64,000 bases of DNA from Diadema setosum (lineage: Eukaryota; Echinodermata; Echinoidea; Diadematoida; Diadematidae), in assembly GCA_033980235.1 (NCBI GenBank), contig CM067072.1:32959759-33023758 (forward strand), read 5' to 3'. Below are positions 11,801-23,800 of this stretch, piece after piece (the first letter of the stretch is position 1; every line of letters starts with the position of its first letter). A program made the position numbers and the translations under genes. Below the pieces are notes generated by a model. The model made no database searches and was not told where the DNA came from. It saw only the letters and a program-made list of their open reading frames with translations.

Positions 11801-14800
11801 TTCGAGTTTCCCGCACATTTTGACACCAAATTTGTGACGCCCGGGGGTACGGTTCTCAAGTTACATAACTTTTTGTACATGCCCGTGAGGCCGAAAATGG
11901 CTCAAAAATGTGATTTTGTGTACAAAGTCAATGCAAATTGAGTTTTTTCACATGGTTCATATAAATATGCTTATTTTTACTCTCAATGGCTAAAATTAAT
12001 TTGTTTTAGGAGTATTACGCTTCAAAAAGTGTCTGCCACAAAATTTTGTTAAAAAAACAACAAAAACAAAAGGTCGAAAAAACAAAGAAATACGTAAGAA
12101 ATTCTTAAAACAATAAAATAAATAAGAAATTAATTTTGATGCTGAATTTTTTTTCAAGTACATTTGCTAAGAATGCCACAAAGAATAATTAGACCATAAA
12201 TGAGCACTTATGGAGCTTTATTTACTGATTTAGATCAGAGTCTGATTTCTCGCATAAATTAGCATAATTAATCAAAATAAAATAAAAGAAGACTATTTTG
12301 TAAAATTTAGATATACGATCTTGTAGATTACATGATCGCACACTACCATTGTGCAAATTTCCGCGGCGATCGCGCGATCCACGACCGAGATCTTAAGGGG
12401 GGGCCCTTTAGCCCCCCCCCCCCCTAGCCCACCCTCCACCCCCCTATAAAATAAAATAAAATAAAAGAAGACTATTTTGTAAGATTTAAATATACGATCT
12501 TGTAGATTACATGATCGCACACTACCATTGTGCAAATTTCCGCGGCGATCACGCGATCCACGACCGAGATCTTAAGGGGGGGGGGGCCCTTTAGCCCCCC
12601 CCCCCAGTCTTTCGAGCTACCAAAATAGCCCAGTCTTTTTAGGGTTAAGTTAAGTGAAGGAAAACATATGAAAGTTTCATTAATATTGGACTAATAATTG
12701 TCACCTTGTAGCCTGTGTTTCAGCAAGACATTCAGCATTACAGCAAAGGTAGATGTGAAAAGGGCTCTGAAGTAAAATCAGTCGGAGTTATGTTGCAGTT
12801 CACGTCATATTCCATTATTTTTATTAGATATTAAATTCAATTTATTTTCATAAATCTCAAATGAAGGTACATCAAACTATACAATACAGAGCTAAATAGA
12901 ATTAATGAACAATAATGTTGAAGTAGTCAATGATGAGGCAATGCTTTGGTACAATACGACTGGCAACACTGCCTGGATCAAAACTAGCTAGTTTTAGCGT
13001 AGTAAGTATACTGTTAAGGTATTAAATGTTATCAGATTACAGAGATGGGACAAAGAGCAGTAATAGAGATGAAGGATTTGACTATTTTTTATATTTTTAT
13101 TTTCTAAGAGAGGTGGTGACTCTCTCCTGATTCCATCTTGCCCGCAATATTCACACAAAGTTAAAAACAAGATGGTAGGCAGGTACAATTGTATTGACAC
13201 ACTGTGCTTTGCTGTTGGGTTTGCCCATCCAGGTATTGTAGTGATCACCGACGGGGTGGCTGCAGTCCCTGATGCTCCCACCCTGAACACCCTCCTGTCT
13301 CAGATGAGGACCAGCACCACAGCATGCTCCTTCATCCAGCTAGGCAAGGGCTTTCATCCTCACTCGGGCTTCGGCTATGTCCCCCACACAGAGATCATGC
13401 AGTTCATCGCCACGGCAACCTTTGGCGCCTTTCTCTCCAGCTGCCCCAGCTATGTAAGTACAGTCTATTGCTTGTACAAAGATTCTTAATGGTAAAGCTT
13501 CCACTGCAGAAGTTTGAAGGATAGGATGTTTACTAGATCCCGAGTTTTCCTTTTAAGAACTATGAGTAAAATCGTAAGCTGCAAGTGTTTCAGAAAAAAA
13601 AAAGTGATGTCTGTTTAGACACCTGTTTTCTTGATATGTATGACATGATGGTCTGAGTCACAAATTGCTTGCTTTTCAAAGTGCTCTGTTTGAAATTTGA
13701 TGTATTTTGTATTTAGATGAATGTATGTTTGATGTAGAATGATTTGTATCCCAGTGGGGGAAGAATGAGTAAAACAAACATACAAACAAACAAAATATTA
13801 AACAAATAAACAAACAAACAAACACACACATAAACAAATAAACAACAGCCCCAGCTTTGTAAGTCAAGTCTATCTCTTGTACAAAGATTGTGGATGTTAA
13901 AGCTTTCCAGTGCAGAATTTTGAGTGAAAGGATGTATTCTAGACCTTGAGTATTCCTTAAAAAAAAAAAAAACCAAACCCCAAAACAACAACCTACAAGT
14001 ATTAAAAAAACCAAAAACAACACAATACAAACAAATAAACAAAATGCAAGGAAAAGGAAAATGATATAATGGAGTTTCAACTGTATTGTACTCTCATTAA
14101 AGGGAAGATTTCTGTATGCAAGTTAGGTTTAGACACAAACAGTGTTAGACCAAAAGTTAGTTTATCCATGGCTGTTGTGAAGATTTGCGGGGGGAAAGAA
14201 AAAACCTCGTAAGGAATTACATGTACTTATTGGACATATCCATTTCTCTGTATTTATAGTTTTCTTCAGTTTTTTTATTTTTTATTTTATACAAGTGTAT
14301 GTGCTTACTTTCACCTTTGAAGCAGTTTGTATTTTTTTCTTGAAGGAAGGAAAGGATTAATGAATGAATGAAGAGACATATGAATGAGCTGTTGAGGTAG
14401 AGATGAAACGTTTTTATCTGTCAGTCATCTGATTACACCTATGTTTGTGACCTTGCTTTTAATTTGTCAGGAATCTCTGGAAGATGGAAAGATGAATCAG
14501 TACCACAGAGCCTTCTTGTCATGGAGTTTCCAAAAAGGACTTGACGGCATCAAGATTGATCTCATCAAAGGTAAAAACATCACTTTATCATGTGTTATGG
14601 TATAATGATACAAATGTATGATACAGTCCGACCTTTCCTATCCGGCCTCCTTGTATCCAGATCTCTCTATTATTCGGATGTGATCTCATAATCAATCTCA
14701 TAATTACGGGAAAGGGGGGGGGGGTGGTGTTCAAAGCAAACAAAATCTTACACAAACTCACATAAATCACATATTATTCCCAACGTAATTAGCGTACCTT

Positions 14801-17800
14801 CACATCAAATTTTCATGTAAATAATGTGCTTTCAGCCATTCACTACCTCAAAAATTTGCGCTGATAACAAAGACAGAGTTTCAGTGTACACTACCTGCAA
14901 TAGGTTACATGTACTTGTACAGTGTACATATATACATAGCTACTTTTCGGTAGGCAGTTGCGTGTATTAAACATTGAATCTCCCATATCCAGCCAAATCC
15001 CTTATCTGGATGAGCGCGGTCCAGACATGTCCGGATAAGAGAGGTCAGAATGTAATAATAAAGTGGCCATAATTACTTTTAACTGCGGGAGCCTTTCCAG
15101 TGATTGCAAGACTTTTCCATTGTGCCCATCCATTACCATTTACACATACTCGTTATTTATATTGAGGAGCCTCTGTGGCTCAGTGGACAGAACCAATAAC
15201 TCTCAGTCACATGGACCTGGGTTCAAATCTGCTGGCTGCAGTGATTGTGCCTGTAGGCAAGCACAGTTCCTTTGCAACTGATTGACAAATTGCCCTACGT
15301 CAACGTAAATAAGCACTGAATTGATCAGTATTTTAGTATTTAGTATTGTTAAGGTCTGTAACTTGTCCTGCATACTGGTTACACTTCATAGTCAAGGTCA
15401 ATGTCCTATATAATTCTTATCAGTATTCGCCCACACATATATCTTGTACAGATTGAATATCCTTTTGTCCTAAAGTCATAAAGCGGAGGGCTTAGTTAGC
15501 CCCTATGTGTTAATTGAACCAAGACACACACGTATAAGCTCAGTGTTGATGCCTAGAATAAAGCAGTAATTGTAGCTCTTTTCTCATCTACTATACTGAC
15601 CATGCAAGAACCTATCCCTTGTCCTCCCCTAGTAGCTAGACGTTTGATGTCACCCCTTTGTAATAGTCTCAACTTTATGTCTCTTTGTCCTATTGTTGTA
15701 GCCATGCCTCCCTCCAATTACCACCCTATTGCCCGATTGTACCTGTATTAGTTTCTCATTTAATCTCTTCTATGACTATGGAAGTAGCCAACTGGTTAAT
15801 TGTTTGTATACTTGGCTGGGAATGATGCCAAGCTAAAACTCCTGCTTGGGAGTCAGACTGAATTTGGTCCTCCTGAAGTCAAGACGCCAATAAATGTTCT
15901 CTCCGTAAATGCAATGATTTTATGTTGGTGTGATTGATTCACTGACTCTTGTTTGAAACTCAACACTGGTGAGCAGCGGTGGGATCCAAACTTATACACG
16001 CCAAAGAAATACATTAGTTTAAGTAACCGAAATGCCACAAATTTAAAGACATCATGAAATGTCAACGACCTGAAATTGAGATGGACCACAAGGCGAAGGC
16101 TGGCGACTTCTAGATGGGCTATAAGGTCTGCATGACAGCCGACAAGGACAATGAAGGCCCTTACTTTTCTGTTGATGGCAGTAGCTCTGGTCTGCATGTA
16201 CTTTGTTTTGTCATCAGATGTCAGAAATATCATTGAATCGTCGGCAGGACCAATGACCACAGAAAAGTGTTTTTATGAGATAGGGACCAGCGACGAGGAA
16301 GTGGGGAGAAATGGCGGGGACTTAACTCGTGGAGATTACATTGGATGCGAGATGGCATGGATGGCGACAGAGATGATGATGACGGCTTTAGGGCCAAACC
16401 ACCGCGGACCTGGCTGGATGAATATGGCAGGCGCTGGCACGAACGTGGGCAGATTGCTGTTCTCCATAAGTAGGAGCAGCACCATCGAGACATCTTGGCT
16501 GGACGGGCTGCACATCGTTGGATAGACTCTTGTCACATACAATATCGCCATGACAACGAAGAGACTTTGACCACACCACGACATGAGTGCACTGATTGAC
16601 GAATTAGTTTTTCCCCTTTCCGGTACGTTTCTCATAACTAAACATGCTCTTTGGTTTTGTAACTTTCAATTGTAATTAATCTCATTATTTAAAGATATTG
16701 GTGAAATTCAGTTAGTTTCACAACTGCTTCTTGAAAGTAATGGGTTATGTTTCGATATTCTGTAGAGAAAGCGCGCAAAACGAGAAATGTGTGATGAAAT
16801 TTTGCTATTGGCACGAAAATGAAGACGACAGATGAAATTGAAACCCTGGGGTTGTCAATCAGATAGTGAGTAAAATGTGCCTATAGATGTAATGAATTAT
16901 AGAGATAATTCAGTAATGTGCATTGCTGTTCGTATTTGGGTGTTTTTACTGGTGAATTGCCCTGCAACTATACAAAGTTGCCTTAGCTGAAATTTTCAGG
17001 CAGCAATGATCCAACTTGTAATAGCACACGTATGTGAATAAAGCTACAGTTTATCGAAAACATAACAAGAGGATTTCTCCGCAGGGTTGCTGGTAGTTAA
17101 AAATATTATTTCATAGATACAGTTGTACCAATAAACCGTATGGAAAATTATGACAGCATCTTATCTTTCCTGGCTTGGCATACCAGTGATTAGGTGAACT
17201 TTTATACATGTGTGATAGAATTTAGTTGGATATGTCAAGTGAATGCAATTACAGTACCCCTTTAGTTGAATTGACTAGTTGTGTACAAATAATACATGCC
17301 AGTGTTGTAGAGGTTAAGCTCCAAGGTTTGTAGAGTGTACAAACTTGTGTTGAGGCTAAGGAACGATCTGCCCTGCATCTATACAAAGATGCCTTAGCCG
17401 GATATATCCGGGCCGCAGAGAAATTCCTGTAGAGTTTTGCATGTAGTTGTTTCATAGAATGTTGAAATAGACTAAGGGTATCAAGATTTGCATCACCACT
17501 TGTCACCCAGTTTAGGTTTTACACTGTGATGAATTGTTCAGTTGATGCTGGCATTAATTTGCATGAGGACCCAAGTTTCACATCAGGGTTTGTTGTCTCT
17601 GTTTATTCCATCCCTCACTCTAGTTTTCTATTTTATTTCATTACACTGAGAGACAAGAATGTTTACACCTATGGTTTATGAACAGGAATTGGTGTAGTAC
17701 CCATGCTCTTATGTTGCAAAAGGTTCTAAAATGAATTAATATCCTACAGTACTGATCTGTTAACTCCTGTTCGTGGTTAACCTTTAATTTTCTTGTCCAT

Positions 17801-20800
17801 GGCGACCACATTGTATGTACACTGTCGTTTTACTCTTGATCACGATGTGTTTACAAAGTAGCATCTCTTCCGTTTAATATTTTACCTCGAATGAGGATAC
17901 TGTCTGTTCTTCTCTTTCTTCTCTTACAATTGTCTTACTTCTTCGTTATCTTTTCTTCTGCAATGTTTCATTCTTTCTACAAAACTTAGATTGTCGAAGC
18001 TTCAATAATCAATGTCGTTATTCTGATTTTCAATGTGCATGTTATAGTGTAACTGTATAATGTAAGATTAAAGGTAAGCGCTATTTGTTGATAGATGGAC
18101 GTATAGAGTGAAAATGTAAACAATGTACATTTGGGTTGTTATTTCTGTTACATGCTGTTTGTTCGTGTCATTAACTTTTGTACATACATGTACATGATTA
18201 TACATCGCTGTCAGTTGTAATATATTTTTTGAGTTGTTTTGTGATGGGTTCACTATTTGGGAGTTATAAAATATTTGGACTATTTATTAGTTCTAGTTTG
18301 GATAAATGTGACAACCTCTCTAACACCTTGTACAAACTCTTCACTATCATTCTGTTACACCTCCTGATTCTGTTTCTCTCTTCTCTTTCTGTAGAGTGTC
18401 TTCTCTCTCTCTCTCTGTCTTACCATGTCATGTATCCGTATTGCTAAATTCACCCTGTGGTAGGTTGTGTATTGAGGACAATACCTTTTTTCAAAAGGGG
18501 GGAGTAGTGTTAAGGTCTGTAACTTGTCCTGCATACTGGTTACACTTCATAGTCAAGGTCAATGTCCTATATAATTCTTATCAGTATTCGCCCACACATA
18601 TATCTTGTACAGATTGAATATCCTTTTGTCCTAAAGTCATAAAGCGGAGGGCTTAGTTAGCCCCTATGTGTTAATTGAACCAAGACACACACGTATAAGC
18701 TCAGTGTTGATGCCTAGAATAAAGCAGTAATTGTAGCTCTTTTCTCATCTACTATACTGACCATGCAAGAACCTATCCCTTGTCCTCCCCTAGTAGCTAG
18801 ACGTTTGATGTCACCCCTTTGTAATAGTCTCAACTTTATGTCTCTTTGTCCTATTGTTGTAGCCATGCCTCCCTCCAATTACCACCCTATTGCCCGATTG
18901 TACCTGTATTAGTTTCTCATTTAATCTCTTCTATGACTATGGAAGTAGCCAACTGGTTAATTGTTTGTATACTTGGCTGGGAATGATGCCAAGCTAAAAC
19001 TCCTGCTTGGGAGTCAGACTGAATTTGGTCCTCCTGAAGTCAAGACGCCAATAAATGTTCTCTCCGTAAATGCAATGATTTTATGTTGGTGTGATTGATT
19101 CACTGACTCTTGTTTGAAACTCAACAGTATGAAACACATGATTGCTTGCTCATACACATTTTTAATGCTTGTTTTGTGGCCATATGGAATACTTCTGAAC
19201 AAAATATATACAGTCTTCATTTTGAGAGAAACACACATACAATATATATGCAGGTACTGTGTAATATAATTATTTGATTTTATTGTGCAACGTGCACCCC
19301 ATGTGTGTCATGATAAAGTAAGAATTTGCACCAGATAGCTGATAATTGACTTGTTGTCCCCGCCGAATAAGTTTGAGCAGGGGACTATGAAACAGGCTCC
19401 GTACGTGTGTGTGTCCGTCCGTCTGTCTGTGTGTGCGTCCGTGTGTGATCAAAATGTTCAATTTGCTACTTCTCTGTCATTTATGAGCCAATTTTGATTC
19501 TGTTTGCTTTATATGAAAGCACTACATGGGAGCTTTGAAACTTCTGTTTGCTTTATATGATAGCACTACATGGGAGCTTTGAAACTTCTGTTTGCTTTAT
19601 ATGATAGCACTACATGGAAGCTTTGAAACTTCTACACAGAATTTCAGTTGTGACCTTTGACCTTGACCTTTGACCTATATTGTACATTTTGCTACAAAAT
19701 GCTACTCCTTCGCCATTTCTAACCTGATTTCGATTCCGTTTGCTTTAAGTGATGGCACTAGGTGAGGGCTTCAAAACTTCTACACAGAATTTTGACCTTT
19801 GACTTCTTTGACCTTTGACCTTGATTTTTGACCTGTATTGTACCTTTTTACTGCAAAATGCTACTTCTTCGCCATTTCTAACCCGGTTTCGATTCCATTT
19901 GATTTATGTGATGACACTAGATGAGGGATTCAAAACTTCTACACAGAATTTTGACCTTTGACTTTTTTGACCTTTGACCTTGATTTTTGACCTATATTGT
20001 ACATTGGCTACAAAATGCTATTCCTTCGCCATTTCTAACCCGACTTTGATTCCGTTTGCTTTATGTGATGGCACTAGGTGAGGGCTTCAAAACTTCTACA
20101 CAGAATTTTGACCTTTGACTTCTTTGACCTTTGACCTTGATTTTTGACCTGTATTGTACATTTTGCTACAAAATTCTACTCCTTCGCCATTTCTAACCCG
20201 ATTTCGATTCCGTTTGCTTTATGTGATGGCACTAGGTGAGGGCTTTAAAACTTGTAGACAGAATTTTGACCTTTGACTTCTTTGACCTTTGACCTTGATT
20301 TTTGACCTATATTGTACATTTTGCTACAAAATGCTATTTCCGGATGGGGACATATATTACGCAGCGCGTAATTTCTACTTTTCCTTGTGTGTATTTGTGT
20401 TGGAGAGGCCGTCTATTTGTAAAATGGTATTCAATTGGAATGATGTTTGCAAATCTTATATGTATTCTTGTTTGTTCTGCTTACATTGTCTTTTTTTTTT
20501 TCAAAATTCAGGCCGTCAACATAAGGTGATCTCTTCTGATTCAGGATGGGCTGAAAGGTAACTTGTCGATTTTAAGACTTCTTGTACCTAACTTGATATG
20601 TTTGAAGAGAATTTGAATTTTTCTTCAGAAATATGCAGTTATTTGAGAAGTTCGACATGGCAACTGCACTATGCTCTGGATCCAACTGCTGACTGCAGAA
20701 TGTTTTAAAATTCAGATTACTAATGTTATCAATCTTGAAATTTGTAAATCTATGTAGGTGTGAACTTCTATGTGAGTTTGGAAGTGATATCTCAAATGAA

Positions 20801-23800
20801 GTGATTTTAGCCATTTAAGATTATAAAAAAATTAGAGTGTACGGTATATGTTTGATTTAATGATTAATTGATGGATAGGTCCATGTATTCATTTCCTTTC
20901 GTGAGTTTTGAATTCATTGATGGATACACAAATGTGTAGGTCAATGTATTCGTTTCCTTTTGTGAGTTTGAACTTTGTGAGATGATTATGAATTCATCCA
21001 TTCACATACAAAGTATCTATATCAAGTTACATTGTTGTGTGGTAAGTTAGTCGGTCTATATCAACAGACAAGAACATATGTGTAATTTTGTGTGACTTTT
21101 TTACAACACCCCAAAATCTCTTCCAGCATCCAGCCCTCGTTTGCCTTCAATGATCAGGGACTATGCACCATCCCACTCATCCGTAAGAAGCACAACAGCA
21201 CCACCCTGCATACCGGCCTAGCTAACGTCCTCTCCATCAGGCTCCGGGAGGGCTACACCATCAAGGATGCACTCCTGACCAACAGTGAGTCTAATAAATG
21301 TTTGCTTTTTTTCCCCCTTTTTGGTTTTTTTCATAATTATTATTCTCATTGTTATTGCTATTATCAATATCATAATTATTGCTATCATTATTATTATTTT
21401 ATATATACTTTGATTTGTTTGGTAGCCTGCATTTATTGGTTGACTCTCACTTTCATTTTGTTGCCTCTTCTTGGTACACCAGGTTAGGGCTCGCTGCTTG
21501 CCCCCCCCCCCCCCCCCCCACTAATGCTGTTGCTATTTCACTCTTTCCCTTTCTTTACCCCTCTGTTGTTCCTTATCTTGTTTGATGTTGCCTCCCTATT
21601 CATCCTTATCCTTCACAGATTGCCCCCCTGGACCTCAGGATCATCACTGACCCTCCTCTGCCTTTTGTCTGTCCACCCTCCTGCTTTAATCCCCCTCCCT
21701 TTTTAATACCTGTTGGGCTCCTTGCCCATGACCTCCAACCTTCCCCTTTTGTTTTCTTTGGTATGTGTCCCTAGCCCTCCCCTGACTGTTCTTTGTGTGT
21801 AGTCCTTATATGTGATTGCTTTCCCTGCCTGTTTGTCATTTTGCCTCTGATGAAGATTCTGCTGGGATCAAGAACTCAGACCCCTTTTGACTCCATTTCA
21901 AATAAATAAAAACATAAAGTAGATAGATTAGCCCGTTGAGGACGAGTCCTGAGTATACATGTACTAGGACAGCTGTCTATGAAAAATGGGTGTTGTAACA
22001 AAATCAGCCCTCCCTCAACGAGTAAACAAAATATATGAATAGCCATACATCCATCCACCACTTATACATGTATACAGACTGATGCATACTGGTGCATGAA
22101 GATATACTCATAATCATGCATGTATACATTCCATACATACATTATACACCCACACAATGTCATACAATTGTACGTACACAGGCGTGCACACATACAACTG
22201 TACAAACTTAACACACTCCTGGTATTGATGCCATTTTTTGTGGCATGTACATGCACACTTAGTCTTTCTTTGATAATGGGAAAGTTTTCAAGCAGGGGAT
22301 TTTTTTTTTTCTTCCTTGTGAATACTCATCCTTCTATCAAGTTGCTTGAGATAAGATTTGCAACATTTATGTTATTAGTTAAACATGAAACATGTATTTC
22401 ATGCAGTTGTTTTCCAGTACAAATTTTTGTATGTCATATGAATTGGGACATGGTTTTAGTTGATATCCAAAAAATGTTGATCATGTTATATGACATGTGT
22501 TGATGAGCATCAATTTGCACCTGCAATGTTTTTTTTTTCTTTAATAGAGTACATCTTTGGTGGTAGTTTTCCATTGTGACATGGTATGTGAACCAAACTA
22601 TACCAGAGTATAATAGATATTGTACATGTAAGTTGCATGAATTAGGCTTTGCATGTACAAATGTTATCAGTCATAGCTTTCAAATTTTATCTCCTTACAG
22701 ATGGGAATGACATTGAGGTGCGTCTGGCGTTGCCATGGAAGTACAATGCTAGGATAGAGTACATAGCGACAGCCCCCTGGCCTCTATATACCAGCAGGTA
22801 AGGCCAGTTGAATATGCTTTAAGACTCTAAAGGTTCTTGTTTACAATAGTTGTGTTTTGTATTGTATTCATATTAACATAAGGTGTACACTTTGTCTTTA
22901 TGTACAATTGTATTCCTTTGGCTTTCAGTAAAGATAATCTGCTAAACATGCAATGTTTTCCATATGCCTTCCCATGAATGCCTTTTAGTATAATAGCTCA
23001 GACTGATTAATGCTTATTTAAGATTCTAAAGGTTTTTCTTTACAATAGTGGTGTATTGTATTGTATTTATATTTACATTAGGCAGGGCTCCACACTAACT
23101 TTTATTTTTGGTGGCCCAAAGGCAAACATCCGACCTTTTTTTGTAGCCTGATCAGGCCACCAAATTCTTCATTTCTGAAGTTTTGGTGGCCCGATGTGTG
23201 TTTTTGGTGGTCCCGGGCCACCGGGCCACCGTTAGTGTCGAGCCCTGCATTAGGTGTACACTTTGTCTTTTTGTGTACATGCACAATTGTATTCCTTTGG
23301 CTTACAGTAAAGATAATCTGCCAAACGTTGTGCAGTGTTTTCCAAATACCTTCCCATGAATGCCTTTCAGTATAATACTCTAAAAGTGGATACTTTCGCT
23401 CAACTAATTTTTCCCGCTCGGCAGTGTAAGAAGAGTTTCATATGTTTTTAATTCCGTGGAATCAAGACATAAACTGTACTGGAACACATGACAAGCAAAA
23501 ATGGTTGCGTGCTTTTATTTTCTCACTAGTGTCGGGTTGCATGCTTTTATTTTCACGCTAGTTTTGGGTTGCATGAAATGCGTGAAAATTTCAACATCGC
23601 GAAAATTTGCACTTTTACAGTAGCTCAGAATGAATTCCACTTCATTGGTTTCCTAGATGGTGGACTTATAACTAATTGGCCCTTGTTTTGCTCTTGTCCC
23701 CCTCCTCATGGGTCCCAGGCACGTCACACACGTGGAGATCATCATGGAAGGGAGCTACGAGTTCCTCCATGACATCACGTGCCCCATGAAGAACAGCCGT

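Larger units (their letters stand above)
15347..19126 (+). mobile_element. Complete non-autonomous LTR retrotransposon in SZT2 intron 8
   Basis: Two 619-bp direct repeats (15347-15965 and 18508-19126) begin TGTTAAGG and end CTCAACA; base-by-base reading showed no difference between them. The 4-bp GTAT flanks both sides (15343-15346, 19127-19130) as target duplication. One base after the 5' LTR, tggtgagcagcggtgggatc resembles the complement of a tRNA-Leu 3' end with one extra base, a primer site also known in sea urchin SURL elements. A polypurine tract, aaaaggggggagtag, directly precedes the 3' LTR. The 2.54-kb interior has no protease, reverse transcriptase or integrase frame. It needs another element's enzymes. 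It is on the same strand as SZT2. Confidence 0.92.
22820..23640 (+). repeat. Tandem intron duplication (SZT2 intron 11)
   Basis: Unit 1 (22820-23010) and unit 2 (23022-23640) share gactctaaaggttctt, ttacaatag, ggtgtacactttgtcttt, gtattcctttggctt, agtaaagataatctgc and ccttcccatgaatgcctttt in order. Unit 2 is longer because two small transposons are inserted in it (23083-23247 and 23376-23622). Confidence 0.85.

Noticed and set aside
13676..14080. Minus-strand frames of 134 and 109 codons rich in Phe, Cys and Leu
   Set aside because: They are translations of the (CAAA)n and A-rich tract in intron 7.
15175..15240. Functional tRNA gene
   Set aside because: Box A and box B resemble a tRNA, but the stems do not pair well and the sequence continues into a dispersed SINE tail.
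16151..16525. 124-codon frame with signal-like N-terminus as an independent host gene
   Set aside because: It sits wholly inside the LTR element, overlaps another broken frame and has no homologue I recognise, so it is treated as element sequence.
19498..20330. CRISPR-like array
   Set aside because: Units are 158 bp tandem repeats without unique spacers, in an animal gene intron; no cas genes are present.
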